Source: Cryptomeria japonica
Lineage: Eukaryota; Streptophyta; Pinopsida; Cupressales; Cupressaceae
Reading direction: 5' to 3'
Length of the DNA: 64,000 nucleotides
Assembly (NCBI RefSeq): GCF_030272615.1
Contig: NC_081408.1
Coordinates: forward strand, 767,347,330-767,411,329
The number at the start of each line of letters is the position of its first letter. Position 1 is the stretch's first letter. The notes beneath the pieces were generated by a model, which worked only from the letters and a program-made list of their open reading frames with translations, searched no databases and was not told where the DNA came from. The position numbers were made by a program, and so were the translations under genes. Shown one piece after another: positions 45,975 to 58,900 of this stretch.

Positions 45975-46023
45975 AATAAATACATCCATACATATGCATA
46001 TACATATACATATACATATACAT

Positions 46024-46063
<40 letters not shown>

Positions 46064-46125
46064 GCATATGCATATACATATACATAAATATATACATATA
46101 TACATGTACATGTATACATACTTAA

Positions 46126-46158
<33 letters not shown>

Positions 46159-46165
46159 TAGACAT
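45975..46165. repeat. compound CATA/CA/TA microsatellite
   Basis: (CATATA)n, two (CA)n tracts (about 46,022-46,048 and 46,123-46,152) and (TA)n. Open frames through it are low-complexity artefacts. Confidence 0.95.
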
Positions 46166-46178
46166 GTAAGGTTTCAAC

Positions 46179-46432
46179 AGTTAAAATTATGGTATGCTTA
46201 CTGATGATGTTTATAAGTGGGATGATAAGTCTAGACGCTGGAGGTTAGTTAGGATGTGCAGAAATGCTTACAGAAGTATGAAAGTTTTTGATTATTTTTT
46301 AAGGGTGGGCTCTCTTTTTGTTTGGTCTCTGGGTGGTTGTTCTTTGCCTGAAGATTTAACTTTGTAATTCTTTGTTGTTCTTGCTTCAGGGCCGTCTCCT
46401 TGCTTATTTAATAAAAAATAGTTAAAATTATG
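46179..46432 (+). mobile_element. 5'-truncated LINE tail with 13-bp target duplication
   Basis: The 13-base AGTTAAAATTATG flanks a 228-bp body (46,192-46,419) at 46,179-46,191 and 46,420-46,432. The body ends in TTTAATAAAAAAT, an A-rich tail. This is the signature of target-primed reverse transcription. The body has no coding domain, being only the 3' end of a parent element. Confidence 0.8.
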
Positions 46433-47110
46433 TAAATGAAATAATAAGTTAATTAGATTGGATTTTGAAGAATCTAACATATACATACTTGAATAATACT
46501 ATAATTTTTAAATAACGCCTCTTTATTATCCACTTTGTAAATCAATTGTACCACATATTATTAAAAAGAGACAATGGTATCTTTGACGAAAGAAAATTCA
46601 CAATCCACGATACATATTGTTTTCAAGGGGGGCTTTTACATAACTAGCACCTACACCTAAAGGGAGTGCAATAGATATATATTGAAAAATACAAATTAGG
46701 TAATGTGAAAATTGAATTTAGTAGTTAGTCAATGTATAGTCATTAATTTAAAAACCAAAACCACATCAAATTTGCATTCTAATGTATAAATTAAATTTAG
46801 TAATGAGTCAATGTATAGTCATTAATTTAAAAATTTAAAAATCAAAACGGCACCTAATTTACATCTTAGTGGAAAAAAGTATGGTTATTAACTTAACAAG
46901 AAACCATACTTAATTTACATCTCAAAATGGTAATCATAATAATAATATTCTAATGAAAGAATAAAATAAGATGATATAATAATAAAATATAATATATTAA
47001 TTAGTATATGTGTATTAAAATAAAAATAATATGTTGATATAGAATAATAATATTATCAAAAATAATATTAATATATTTTTAACAATATTAATAATATATG
47101 TTTTACAATA
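46433..47110. other. unassigned, very AT-rich
   Basis: Contains a repeated CAATGTATAGTCATTAATTTAAAAA block (about 46,730 and 46,810). No gene seen. Confidence 0.5.
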
Positions 47111-47116
47111 GTTGTA

Positions 47117-47210
47117 CAGGCTGAGTTGGCCTAGTCGTAACAAGTTCAAATCGGACAAGGGGGTAGGGCATGTACACATTTCGGCTTTGGCCCATTACTT
47201 ATAAAAAAAG

Positions 47211-47212
<2 letters not shown>
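47117..47212 (+). mobile_element. SINE-like fragment
   Basis: GAGTTGGCCTAGTCG resembles a pol III A box in plant SINEs, and GTTCAAATC (47,144-47,152) fits the B box. The spacing is too short, so the middle is deleted. It ends near an A-run before the TA microsatellite. Target duplication not found. Confidence 0.45.

Positions 47213-47216
<4 letters not shown>

Positions 47217-47301
<85 letters not shown>
47217..47301. repeat. (TA)n microsatellite
   Basis: About 85 bp of pure TA. Confidence 0.97.
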
Positions 47302-47303
<2 letters not shown>

Positions 47304-48144
47304 CAATAATAATATAAAAATATTAATATAATGATTAAAATATTAAGTAATATAATAATAAGATGATATTAATTATAATATAATATTGTGTGTTTGGATT
47401 TATTTCAAATATAATTGTAGATAAAATTTTAATTATGGCTATTAGTTGTATTCTAAATTAAGATGCTCAACTACTAAATCCTCTTTAATAATACTTTATT
47501 ACTAATTTTTATTTTTATTAATCTAAACTTTATCTTGCTTCAAATCAAACTAAATGTACAAATGATTAAAAATAAAATGTCTTTTTTACTTCTTAATAAA
47601 TAGCTTAAATATAAAAAAAATTATTTTTTTCAATTTTCTAAAAATAATAAGATATTAATATTTTTTTTATTATTAGTTCTTGTTGGTAGGCAATACTATT
47701 GTAATGAGTTTTTTGTTTTTCCATTTAATTAGTTATTAAACAAATTAATTTGAACCAATCAGAAACAAATTTTAATTTTTAATTGTTTCAATTTTTTTAT
47801 TTACCAAAGTGTAATTGTACAATTTATAACATTATAAATTAGGAAAATTATTTTTCTTTAGGTGTTATAAGCAAATTTATAGGAAATCCAAAATAAATAG
47901 TTTTAGTGGCAACTATATAGCCAGAAATAACGAATTAGAAAGGATTAAAACCATACAAAATTTTGATTAAACTATAGCTTACACATAGATTGACCCCCAA
48001 ATATACCTCTCATGCTAAAATTTCTAAGCAAAGAAGGTGATTCAAAAAGTGAAGATCATTTTTATTTATGTATTTATTTTATCTGTTTTTTGTTCTTATA
48101 ATAGCTCATAGAATTTGATTGAAAACATTGACAACAAAAATCTA
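47302..48144. other. unassigned, very AT-rich
   Basis: Long stretches of A/T with poly-T and ATT repeats; no gene seen. Confidence 0.5.
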
Positions 48145-48570
48145 TATGATTTCATCCAAAAATTAATATACTAAAAATAACTAATTAAATTCTAATAAAA
48201 TATTTATTTAATTAAAATTAAACTTAAGCCTCTAAATACCTTTAAAGACTTCTAATCAAAAATAATTATTTTTAATGAATAAAACTAAAAATATTACATT
48301 AAATTGCCGTGCATACTTGAACACTATTGGAGAAAAATCCCTTGAAGGGCTTTTACATAACGAGGTGAGAAAAATGCCGAGATAGTAGGTCACGTAAAAA
48401 ACATTCGTTAGTTCGTCACGTAAAAAACGTTCGTTAGTTCGTCACCGGAAATACGTGGGCAGCAAGAAAACGGTGGTAAGTCGGCGAAAAATGATCCGCC
48501 GGATTTGACGAGCAACACTTTCTTCGTGAGCATAACACTTGATCTTGAGCTGAAAAATCATTTCCCTTTA

Positions 48571-48646
48571 TGATTTAAAAAACCTAACCCTAGAATTTTA
48601 AATAAAGGAAGAACCCCAAACAGTATTTCTGCAGCGTGGTCTCTTA
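48571..48646 (+). promoter_or_regulatory. promoter-like region with telo-box
   Basis: CCTAACCCTAG follows a TTTATGATTT AT-box, about 60 bp before an ATG. In A' the equivalent is AAACCCTAACCCTAG (59,981-59,995) after TTTATAATTT. Telo-boxes (AAACCCTAA) are known promoter elements of plant translation and cell-cycle genes. Confidence 0.45.
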
Positions 48647-48900
48647 ATGGAGGAAGATGAAGGTGTCCCAAAATGCAGCAACCAGGTGCAAAGCTGCATA
48701 TTTTTTATTCTGTTTTATTTTGGGTTTTTAATTGTTTTTAATGTTATGTGTTGTTATTTTAAGATTTATTTTTACTGTTTTTATTATTTTAAAATTTATT
48801 TTTATTCTGTGCTACATCAATTTTAATTTGGTTATTTGATTCTTTCAGCTTGATGGGAATTGTTTTTTAGAATGGTGGGAATTGAAAAGAGAATATTCTG
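48647..48900 (+). pseudogene. candidate first two exons of a duplicated gene fragment (copy A)
   Basis: ATG at 48,647 opens 13 codons (MEEDEGVPKCSNQ) ending CAG|GT at 48,685. After a 163-bp T-rich intron-like stretch, TTTCAG at 48,843-48,848 precedes an open 52-base segment reading LDGNCFLEWWELKREYS, ended by G|GTAGGA at 48,900. Copy A' keeps the same ATG, donor, acceptor and the same reading (CFLxWxELxR) despite substitutions. This looks like the 5' end of a real host gene, but no further exon is recognisable and the product is unknown. I call it a fragment. Confidence 0.4.
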
Positions 48901-51093
48901 GTAGGAACATTTATTTATTTTAAAAATATTTTTGATGATAGGCATTTGTCCTTTAGATTTCCTTTCCATCAAAATTTTCCTAAACAAAGATTGAATCATA
49001 TAGACTTCATATTTTTTTTGCAAAGAGAATCTTTCTCAGAGCATTGTAACTCTTCTTAAGAGAAGATTGATCACTTCAACTATTGAGAAGATTAATAATT
49101 TTAGAAAGAAGTTAATTGTGGATGATATCATAGAACGAAGGGCAAGCCTTAACAAAAGGAAATAGAATCTTACATGTCCAATCGTTATCTCAAGTTACAC
49201 TTAAGTGAATCTTTTGAATTTTTAAGCTCACAAGATTAAATGGGGCCGGGTTTACAAGGTTAAATGGGGCCAGGTTTCGAAAAAGAAATGCCTAAATTAG
49301 CTCACCTTAATCAAAACCCATTAAATTTTAAACCTTCACTTTAGTTGTATATTTGCTCTCTGTGTCGATATAATTAATTTTCTGTTGTTTCAACCTTTTG
49401 TTGCTTGTTTTTATTTATTAATCTGGGTTAGAATGAAGTTATGAAACTAATCTAGTATTGTTCGGCTGTACCCTCAAACTTTATCGACAAACTGAGAAAA
49501 ATAATCAATCTAAAAACAAAATGTAAACTATAAACCCAGACAATTATTGAATTAATCATTTGAACTTGACAATTGGTAGGACAAACTGTAGACATTCATT
49601 AATTCCCTTCCCAGCCCTCGGTCAAGTTTGGTACATCCGAAGATCAAGTAACTGTCTAGCATTTTAAATGCGCGATTTCACTTCCTTGGATGAAAAGGAA
49701 CAAAGCTTAAAGTAGTGAATGTCCTAAGGATGCTACATTGCTGATGCTTAGCTATTACTACAAGGAAGCTTGAAATTGAAAACTTGAATAAGCATATAGG
49801 ATGCTTCGGAAAATGGCATTTGAAAAAAAATGGTGTTTTAATCAATTCTAGTGGTTAAGAAGCCTATTAAAACTGCAATATGAAAACTTTGGAACCTAAA
49901 GATTGTTGGCTCTATAATCTCCCAAATATCTATTTGTTAAATCTTAAAATTAGCAAGTGTTAAATTCTACTCTTACATAGCATGGTTTCATTTCTGTTGG
50001 ACGGCTTAAATCATACGTTAAGCTTTCATTTCTAAGTTTAAAAGTGTTAAACATTCAGAATTGACTGACATTTTTTAATCTTAATATGTTGCTTAATATG
50101 TATGATTTAAAACTAACTATCATCTACAACTCTACATTATCTTTCTTTTTATTTATAAAATAAAAAAGAAAACAACAAAAATATGAAATGAACCTTAAAG
50201 AACAACAATATTATATGCCAAACAGAAAATCTGCTAATGGTGGAACTTTTATTAGCGTACATATGAAGCCTTCAAAACAATTAATGTACTTTGATGTAAT
50301 AGGCATGTCAAATTTTAAATCCATGGTTTTGTTGTGTATCTTGAATCATGTATCTCTCAGTGGTCTGATATGCATCTATCTATTTTGTAGTTAGCATAAA
50401 TGGTATATTTAAATTTCTCTCATGTCTGAAAATGGTGAATCCTATCTACAGTTTTTTAATGAAAGAATCATTGACGACGAGGAGTTGAAGATCTGAAATG
50501 CATCACAGCTGGGGTCTAATTTTGTAAGCTATTTGTTTTCGGTTCTAAGATGAAATAAAAGTAAAAGTATTTATGATAAAATCAATCGTGACATAGTTTT
50601 GTGTCCTATCTTAAACAGAGAGAATTCATACCAAGTGGTTTCATTACTCTTCCAAAAATATGCATATGCCTGTGATTTTTGGCTGTAAAAAAATATCAAT
50701 TGTAACACGAAGTATCAATTGTTTTTGGCTATAAACAAAGTATCATAGTTTTGATTTATGAACATCGAAAGAAAGCCGAGTGCGCGAAGAATGCTTCCTA
50801 CACTAATTTAAGTAGAAGAGATACGGTCAAAAAAAATTAAGACTTTACAGCTATAGCTGATTAGATACATAAAAAAATATTCAATAACAATACAAAAGTA
50901 ACACAGGTTATATATGGGAACTTTTTCAAGAGAAAACTTTCGCACTTCAAACACAGTTGGTTAATGACAAACACCTCCATTTACAAAGCTGTCAGTTGGT
51001 TAATGACAAACAGTCCAACAAATTTAGCAACTGTTTTGTTTCTTTTTTCTACGGTTTGACCATTAGACATTCTCAACTTATTGGATACAGAAA

Positions 51094-52940
51094 TGATGGG
51101 GGTTGAAGGAGAGCAAATATAGAAAACAAAAATCATTTATTTTAATCAAGACAAATAGTACAAGATTATCATTTGACAAATAGTACAACATTATCATTTG
51201 AGCTTTTGCCCAGACAAAGACTAACATGACTATAGCTTACAATTTACAGCGATGTGGAGCTGGACTCATCAAGGAGTACATAACAAATACAAACTATACA
51301 AATTTAGTCAATAAATAGAAAGTTGAGTGCACACTGTAGATTGCAGTTAGGTGAAATATATATGGAGGACAGGTGAATGAAAGCCCAACAAGAATCACAT
51401 GGATGGCTGAAGTAATCTCTTGGTCAACTTTGGAAGCTTTTGTCTTTAATTTCTACCATGAATTTTGATTGCATTCTTAATGTCTTTCACTGATGTTACG
51501 ACATCAAAATCTTCTACATGTAGAGATCGAACCTAAGAAATCCCATGTTTCCATTGGGATATTCTTACCACGAGCTTTGGCCCTCTTGTTTAACCATATT
51601 TCTTTAATCCATTGACAACTTGGCTTTGCCAAACTTAAGAAACCTATCCTCCTTTGATCTTATTTATCTTTGTTATCAACTCCTCTTTTAGTCATTATTA
51701 CTCAACAATCTCTCCTTCATATGGTGGATTTCTTCTTTGACTAGCTGAATTTTCAAAGATTGCAACACCTTCAACAACAATCTCCTTTTGCACCTTTTGT
51801 TTGTGCCTTGATCACCTTCTTTGACTTCAACGGCAAGTTGAACCTCCAACAACAGCTGGCAGTAAACAACTTGGCACTCAAGATCTTCTACGACTTCTTT
51901 TGTTCTCTGTAGTAGTCTTACTTTTTGGTGCACCTTCAACCTAAACAATTTGTATAGCCAATAATTTCTTCTCCAATGATTGCCTTTCACTTTGCACACA
52001 ACTTGCACCAATTGTTGTAGTGATCTCTAATACTGCACAACTATTTTCCTTCTTACATACCTCCTTTTCTCGAGCCTTCTCTCTTCTCTTTAATCCTCAT
52101 ACATCTAGACTTCATTTTGAAGGCAACGAAATCTCCTCTACAAATTTTCTTTGGTTCCCCTCAAACACTTGGTACCACAAGTTCTTATCCTTGCACTTGC
52201 ATTGACTTCTGCAGATCCTACTTTTTGCTCCTTCTGCCTCCCATACTTGCCATATTTAACATGATCACTGTCCTATAAGCAAAAAATTTCTACACCAAAG
52301 TAACATCCACAAAAAATTGAAATACAGGTCAAACTTTAAAAGCAAACATAGAGCAAAGAGCTGCATCTTTCACAAATGCAATCTTCTTTAATATGATAAG
52401 GCATCTTGATGAAAAACTCCTTGTGAAAATAAAATGCAAATAGAAATAGAACAAAGTATTCTTCACAACTGGAAAACATCCGCTACCATAAAAAAAGACA
52501 CAGTCGCAAAACAGAATAGCCTACAAAACTCATAGAAGGCAACCTTGCACAGACTTAATATTTAGTCACACAAACCACATCACAAGATTCACTTGAGGCT
52601 CTCATACTACTATGATGGGGGTTGAAGGAGAGCAAATGCATAAAATAGAAATCATTTATATTAATCAAGCTCAACTAGTACAACATTATCATTTGAGCTT
52701 CTACTCATACAAAGACTAACATAACTATAGCTTACAATTTATAACTCTGTGGAGCTAGACTCATCAAGGAGTGTATAACAAATACAACCTCAGTCATTAA
52801 ATAAAAAGTTGAGTGCACACTGTAGATTGCAGTTAGGTGAAATATTTATGGAGGATGGGTGAATGGAAGTCCAACATGAATCACATGGGAAGCTGAAGTA
52901 ATCTCTTGATCAACTCTAGAAGCTTATGCCTTAAATGTAG
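51094..52940 (-). mobile_element. small non-autonomous LTR element, copy 2
   Basis: LTRs begin TGATGGGGG at 51,094 and 52,613; the mutated primer site lies just left of the second. Same left flank AGAAA as copy 1, as expected if one insertion was duplicated with its surroundings. It carries a 107-codon minus-strand frame (52,011-51,688) rich in Lys/Glu/Leu, and the unrecognised coding-like segment described for copy 1. Confidence 0.75.
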
Positions 52941-54599
52941 AGTTTGACAATTTTCATATGATCAGTGGTAGAAATTAATACCTACCTACAAGAAAAAAAC
53001 CATCTAACGAGGTTCAAGAAATAGGAGATCAATACAAACTATATATCCTGCCAATTGGTTAATGACAAACAGTCCAATTAAAAATGGTAACCCAACAAAT
53101 TTAGCAATTATTTTGTTTCCTTTTATTTACAATTTGTATATGTCATGTAATCGGGTTTCAGAGATTTATTTATTCCTCTCAAGTTTTGCAGGCTCCTATT
53201 TGTACTTTGAATTGTACAAACTATATAGGTTGCCAATATAGGAAATAAGCGATTAGTATGAACTTAATAGCCTTCCAATTGGTTTTTGTAATGGCATTCC
53301 ACTCATCCGTGGACTAGTAACTAAATGGCCTTCCTAGTTTCACTCAAGTCAAATACTTCTATGTTCATCTACATGTACTTTATATTTAGCTTCTAGCTTC
53401 TTTTTGACTTGCATATCTATGTCCTCCTAGCAGTAGAACCCTGAGTGTTGGCAGCTCAATATAAATTAAAAAATTTATGTTTAGTTGTATTTTTGTGAAC
53501 TTAAGTGTTCTAAAAATATTAAGCTAGGAAATCTACAAAATCTATAAATGTGGACTTCATTTTTTGCGAGAAAAACTTGCCCAATGATTTCAATATTCAA
53601 GGAAGCCCAATGATTTCAATATTCAAGGAAATTTCTAGTATATTTTCACATTTCTATGGATATTTTTTTGAAGAGGCATACTTTGGTCTTAGAAATATCT
53701 TATGGCTTATATCAATTTCAAGTATAATTGTAAACGTTGAAATATTTGTTCACATTAGTAGTAGATTAAGATGTTGATCTAGAAAAAACATTGGATCACC
53801 TTCATTGCATGAAGAACCTCACCTCTGTGGACATTTTTTCAAAAGTACACTCTATTTAAGACTTTTAACTTACATATAGTAATCACAACCACCCTACTTA
53901 TCATTCTCAAATGTTCAATGCAAATTTGAATGTTGAAACATTTTGGTAAAATACACCCTGTTTAAGACTTTTAGATTCCTCTATTATCAATTCCATGTAC
54001 ATGTTTTTTTCTCATTTTTAGCTATTGATTTTTAGTTTACATCATTATGAATTCCATGTGCATGTTTTTTTATTCAATTTTATCTATTCACTACATATAA
54101 AAATGTTGAAGCAATTGTTCCCAGTAATAGTGGAATGCAAATACAAATAAAACAATTAAATTTAAAAACTATATTTTTCTTTCTTAAGGAGTTCTACTAT
54201 TGTTTTCACCTTATCAATGTAAACTTAAAAACTATTATTTTTTTGCTTGAGGATATTTCCTACACATATTATGAATGCAATTTTTTTCTTTCCTTCAATT
54301 CTCAAAATATGAAAAACTAACTTATCATCTTTTGGGGGAAAACAAGCATTCAACCCAACAATCATCAGGTCACAAAGCAACTGTCGGACTAATGGCTTCC
54401 TGTTGCCAAGCTGATAAGAAGTCTATAACTACCACCCATCAACACTAAGTTCATAACACTACCAGGGCCCAAAGTACACATAAACTGCATGGACCATGAA
54501 TATGTTACATTCCATGTAAGAGGCAAAGGGCCTGTTTTGTTCAACCAAACAAGAAGTAGACCAAAATCAAAGAAGAAATGCTAAAAATAGAAGAGTGGG
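52941..54599. other. duplicated AT-rich DNA without a gene
   Basis: Aligns with 9,781-11,480. A local direct repeat of CCCAATGATTTCAATATTCAAGG (53,580-53,626) is tandem here and single in B' (about 10,418). Confidence 0.55.
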
Positions 54600-54639
54600 A
54601 GGGAGATGCCCTTGCATCAGACTCCTTAGGAAGAAATAA

Positions 54640-55960
54640 AATCATGCCAACTTGAGCATGCCAATCTTAGTCAGCCAAGAGGCATCCTCGAGAGAATGAT
54701 CTTTCCATTTGACTAAGTAACAAAAGTATTCATGCTGGCAGGTTTTCTTTAATAATTGTTTATCCAAAATACATTTTATACTTTACAAAGGGAAATAATT
54801 TATTTGTAGTCCCTGAGGGACTAAGTCGTTTCCATCTATCATACCTTCATTTGCACCCTCTTTATAGGGATATAAATCTATTATATTGAAGATGGGAGAG
54901 ATGCCCAAATCTGAAGACAAAGCTATCTCATAAGCATTAGTAGAAATTGTTTTGAGTATTCAACAAGGACCAACCTTCTTCATGTGAATTTTGTTGTACA
55001 TCCCAGTAGGAAACCTCTCCTTTTGAAGATGAGCCAAGACAAGCTATCCAACCTGAAAATGAAGTTCTCTCTATTTCTTGTTAGTATGTTATTTATACCA
55101 TTGATTTCTTAATTCAATGTTCATCGTCACTACTTCCTGTAGATCATGGATGGATATAGAAAAATCTTCACCATTTTCACTATGTTTCTCCATCCCACCA
55201 TGATCTCTAAGTTCAAACATATTCTGTGGGTGCATTCTATATACAATATATAATGAACTAGACCATGTACTTTTGTTGGAAGACTCACTATAAGTGAACT
55301 TTGTTTGTGCTAATGCTAGATCCCAACTACCAAGTGTTTTCCCAACAAGATTCCTAGGCATATTACCAAGACTCTTATTTACAACCTCAATTTGATAATT
55401 CATTTGTAGATGATAAGGAGAAATGAAACTCAAATTAGTGTCCAACCTCTTCCAATGTCTCCTCCAAAATTGTCCCACAAACTTTGAATCATGATTGAAT
55501 ACTATACTTCATGGAATGCCATGTAACCTCACCACCTATTTAAAGAGTTAATTATAAATATTGGTAGCATCACTAGTTTTCTTGCAAGGTACAAAATGAA
55601 CCATTTTTAAAAATGTATCCACAACTACAAATATTGAATCATTACCCCTTTGATTTTGAGGAAAGCCCCAAAAAATAGTCCATACTCACAAAATCCTAAG
55701 GCCTATGGTTGATACAAACCCATATTCCAACTTTTTTCCTTTACAAGATGACAAACTCTACGCCTTTCTACAAATTTCTTAACGTCAATTTGCATCTTGG
55801 GGCAATAATAATGAGTTCTTAGCTGCAAATATGTCTTACCCTGTTCAAAATGACCAGCAAGACTACCACAAGGGTTCTCCTTCAATAAATTATCTCTCAT
55901 AGATGCATTGGGTATGCACAACTTGTTCTCCTTGAACAACAAGCCCTCCTATGGCATATA
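54640..55960 (-). pseudogene. chromovirus 2 integrase and chromodomain
   Basis: Minus strand from 55,942: an N-terminal zinc region (LAGHFEQGKTYLQL, YYCPKMQIDVKKFVE), a gap of broken core, then 55,478-55,089 with YHLQMNYQIEVVNKSLGNMP (catalytic Glu) and WDLALAQTKFTY. Further left are a GPCWILKT-type C-terminal domain and a chromodomain, EYFCYLVKWKDHSLEDASWL (about 54,650-54,760). The chromodomain is better preserved than in the other chromovirus. Confidence 0.85.
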
Positions 55961-57394
55961 ATCTATCTATGGTCCTCTATCTCTACTGATAGGATTGTTG
56001 TAATATTTGAATGCTTCCTTCAAATATGCATCATCTACCCACAACTCCTTCAATATTTCAGAACCAATGGTATTCATTTGTATTTCTTGCAACAATAAAT
56101 TCTTCCTTCTTAATGCATCATCAACCCTATTTATTTGCCCAATTTTATGGTTCAATACAAAGTTAAAATTTTTAAGATATTCTATCCATTTAGCATGCCT
56201 TTGATTTAACTTATGTTGACTATTTATGAATTGTAAAGCATGATTATTAGTATACACCACAAATTATATAGGAAACAAGTAATGTTTCCATTTCTTCAAT
56301 GATTGTACCAAGGCATAAAAGTCACTATCACAAGATGAATACTTTGTCTTAGCCTCATTCAACTTTTCACTAAAGTAAGCCATTGGTTTCCCTTCTTGGC
56401 TGAGATCAACCCCAATAGCTAAACCATTAACATCACACTCAACTTGAAACACTTTATAGAAATCGGGTAAAACAAGGATAGGCTTCTCAATAAGCTATTT
56501 TTTAAGAAATATAAAAATTTCTTTTAGCCCTTTTAGTTCATTAAAATGGTATTTTACTTCTCCTAATAGTTTCAATAATTGGAGCAACAACATGACTAAA
56601 ATTCCTTATAAATTTATGATAAAAAATAGCAAGACCATGAAAACTCCTTACCTCCATTGCAATTCTTGGTTTAGGGAAATCACAAATGGCCTAGAACTTT
56701 TCTTTACCAATCTTTAATTCATATTTGGATACCTTAAATCCCAAGTAGACCAATTCATTCTGCAAAAATAGACAATTCCTGATATTGATCTACAATTTCT
56801 CCTCATGCAATCTCCTTATTGACATCCTCAAATTCTCCAGATGTTCCTCCTTTAATCTACTAAAAACCAAAATACGATCATCCAAATATACAATCACAAA
56901 CTTCCCAAGGAACAGTTTCAATACCTCATTTAACAATCTCATCAAAGTAGTAGGTGTATTAGAGAGTCCAAATGACATGACCAACCACTCATAAAGACCA
57001 TCATTAGTCTTAAATGTTGTCTTCTACTCATCTCCAGATCTGATCCAAATCTAATGGTAACCACTTTTCAAATCTATTTTGTAAAATTACATAGAGCCAC
57101 TCAAACAATCCATTATATCTTCAATTTGAGGAATATGAAATTTATATCTAATTGTTATCTTACTGATAGCCCTAGAGTTTGTGTGCATTCACCACTCACC
57201 TTCCATCTTCGGTACTAAAATGATAGCAACAACACTGAGACTTTCCCTTATCAAACATTTCTGAAGTAGCTCTTCAACTTTCCTTCTAATCTCCTCATTC
57301 TCCTTAGGTATGCAACCTTATTTGAAAGGTTAACTCCGGGAATCAAATCCATGTGATGACTTATGCTTCTGATAGGTGGCAATGCATCCAACCA
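55961..57394 (-). pseudogene. pol: chromovirus 2 RT and RNase H
   Basis: RT is in several frames: SISHHMDLIPG at about 57,340, the [20 protein letters not shown] block, and [19 protein letters not shown] (56,985-56,790). The YLDD is intact but followed by an extra Arg. RNase H: FQVECDVNGLAIGVDLSQEG (56,452 leftward), VYTNNHALQFINSQ and HKIGQINRVDDALRRK (56,260-55,967). It would have been the cDNA-synthesis enzyme; stops and indels are frequent. Confidence 0.88.
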
Positions 57395-58057
57395 GGCCTG
57401 GAATTTGACGACCACCCCTACCTGTCAAATGAAATTTTTTTTACGGTATGGTTGTTTTGATGACTTTCTTTTGACATTTTTAGAAAAATATTATTTTATG
57501 TATTAGGATAAGTTTCTAAATTTATCTTGAAGACAATCTTCTTAAAAACATGTAAAAATTTAAATTTACTAAGTTGCTAAATTCATATAAAAATATACAA
57601 ACTATTCTTAAAAATCATATTAAAATATTTCAAAATTGATTCAATTATCACAAGTTTAACTATTCTAAAAAATCATATTAAAATGTTTTAAAATTGATTC
57701 AATTATACAAGTTTCCAAATTCATATAAGAAAATAGAAACTATCTTAAAAGAAATATTAATATATATTTTTAAAATTAGAAACAATAATATCTTACCATT
57801 TTAAAATATTCTAAATAAATTTATATTTTTTATAAAAACCATTCTAAAATAATATATATCAATATTACGCATTATAATACTATATAATATATATTATCTA
57901 TTATAATTTTTTACGATTTTACAATTATTTGAAATGTCATATGTATGTCTTTACAAAAATATAGCATGTCAATACATACGGTCTAATAATTTTTTGGGCT
58001 GTCATATACGGTCCAAAAGTGAAAAAATGGCCATTTTGCTTGTCAAATTCAAGGCAA
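57395..58057. mobile_element. MITE-like insertion in chromovirus 2
   Basis: Ends GCCTGGAATTTGAC (about 57,397) and its near-exact reverse complement GTCAAATTCAAGGC (ends about 58,059), giving 14-bp inverted ends with one mismatch. The AT-rich body has no gene. It interrupts the protease-RT linker between DIVAIEL and a DALPPIR-like site. A related end occurs inverted at 60,640-60,705. Confidence 0.7.
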
Positions 58058-58900
58058 CAACTCTATTGCAACAATGTCTTTGTACTTCTCCAAAATGGAC
58101 CTTCTATTTCTTGAGGTAATTCTTCCAACCTTGTTGAAGTAAGGACAAGCTTGAACCAAACTATTTTTCTTTCATGGCCTAAATGAATTCATTTCCACTC
58201 ACCAACATACCTTTCCTACTGCTACAACCACTGTTGTTTGCTTCTTGCTCTTGGAGAGGCATCAAGGTATGTTTAACTCCATCCTTCTCTATGGTATAAG
58301 TCTTCTCACTTCTGTCATGCACCAGTTTCCTATCAAATTATGATGATCTTCCAAGCAATTCATGGCACACATCCATGGGCATTATATCACAAAATACACT
58401 ATATTTATAACCACCAATCTGAAAATAAACATAAGCCTACTCACTTGTCGGCAATTGATCGCCTTTCTACAACCATGACACCTTATATAGAGATGGATGC
58501 TTGATTCTTTTAATGTCTAACTTATCTACCATCTATGTTGCAACAATATTATCCATACCACCACTATCAATAATCAATGTGCAACATTTACCCTTTGACT
58601 TACATTTGGTTTTGAATAAGCCTCTCCTTTGAACTAGTTCTTGGTTTTCCTTTTGGGGCTTCAACAGTACTGTCTTTAGCAACAAAGGTTGTCCAGATTC
58701 TGGATCCTCTTTGTGGTGATTAAGTGGGCCCACACTTTCTTGATCAACATGAGCAATTTGATTACTCCTTTCAAACATTATATGCCTTCCTTGAGAAGAT
58801 TCAAAGAATTTGCAACTTTTGTGCCCATATTGGTTGCTTTTGAAGCATTTCCTAGTGAACTCTTTTCCTTTACCTTATGAACCTCATCTTCCATATGATC
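58058..58900 (-). pseudogene. chromovirus 2 gag end and protease
   Basis: Minus strand: a degenerate zinc knuckle (CFKSNQYGHKSC, about 58,840), then RRGLFKTKCKSKGKCC and the protease core TLIIDSGGMDNIVAT (58,560-58,533). D-S-G is intact, followed by Gly for the usual Ser/Ala. After a stop come KVSWLQKGDQLPTSE and FCDIMPMDVCHELLGR. The frame is good for about 80 codons at a time. Confidence 0.88.

Larger units (their letters stand above)
48145..49406. repeat. duplicated block A (partner 59,472-61,160)
   Basis: Similarity starts at ATGAT (48,145 and 59,472) and continues through a promoter-like region, two candidate exons and the CGAAAAAGAAATGCC text (49,277 and 60,998) to about TTGCTTGTTT. 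At 49,407 it joins directly to block B. A' has extra insertions relative to A. Confidence 0.88.
49407..55460. repeat. segmental duplication copy B (partner 207-12,380)
   Basis: Collinear with B' but without the copia element and without the GC-ended insertion. It includes a second copy of the small LTR element and the chromovirus 3' end, and runs on into the rest of that chromovirus. Confidence 0.9.
54600..58900 (-). mobile_element. decayed chromovirus (minus strand), LTRs not found
   Basis: Holds gag zinc region, protease, RT, RNase H, integrase and chromodomain in Ty3/gypsy order from right to left, with many frameshifts. It is interrupted at 57,395-58,057 by a small inverted-repeat element. 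It is related to, but clearly diverged from, the chromovirus at 27.5-44.2 kb. Confidence 0.9.

Noticed and set aside
45890-46177. Cys/Val/Tyr-rich frames resembling a small secreted protein
   Set aside because: Translation of CA/TA dinucleotide repeats.
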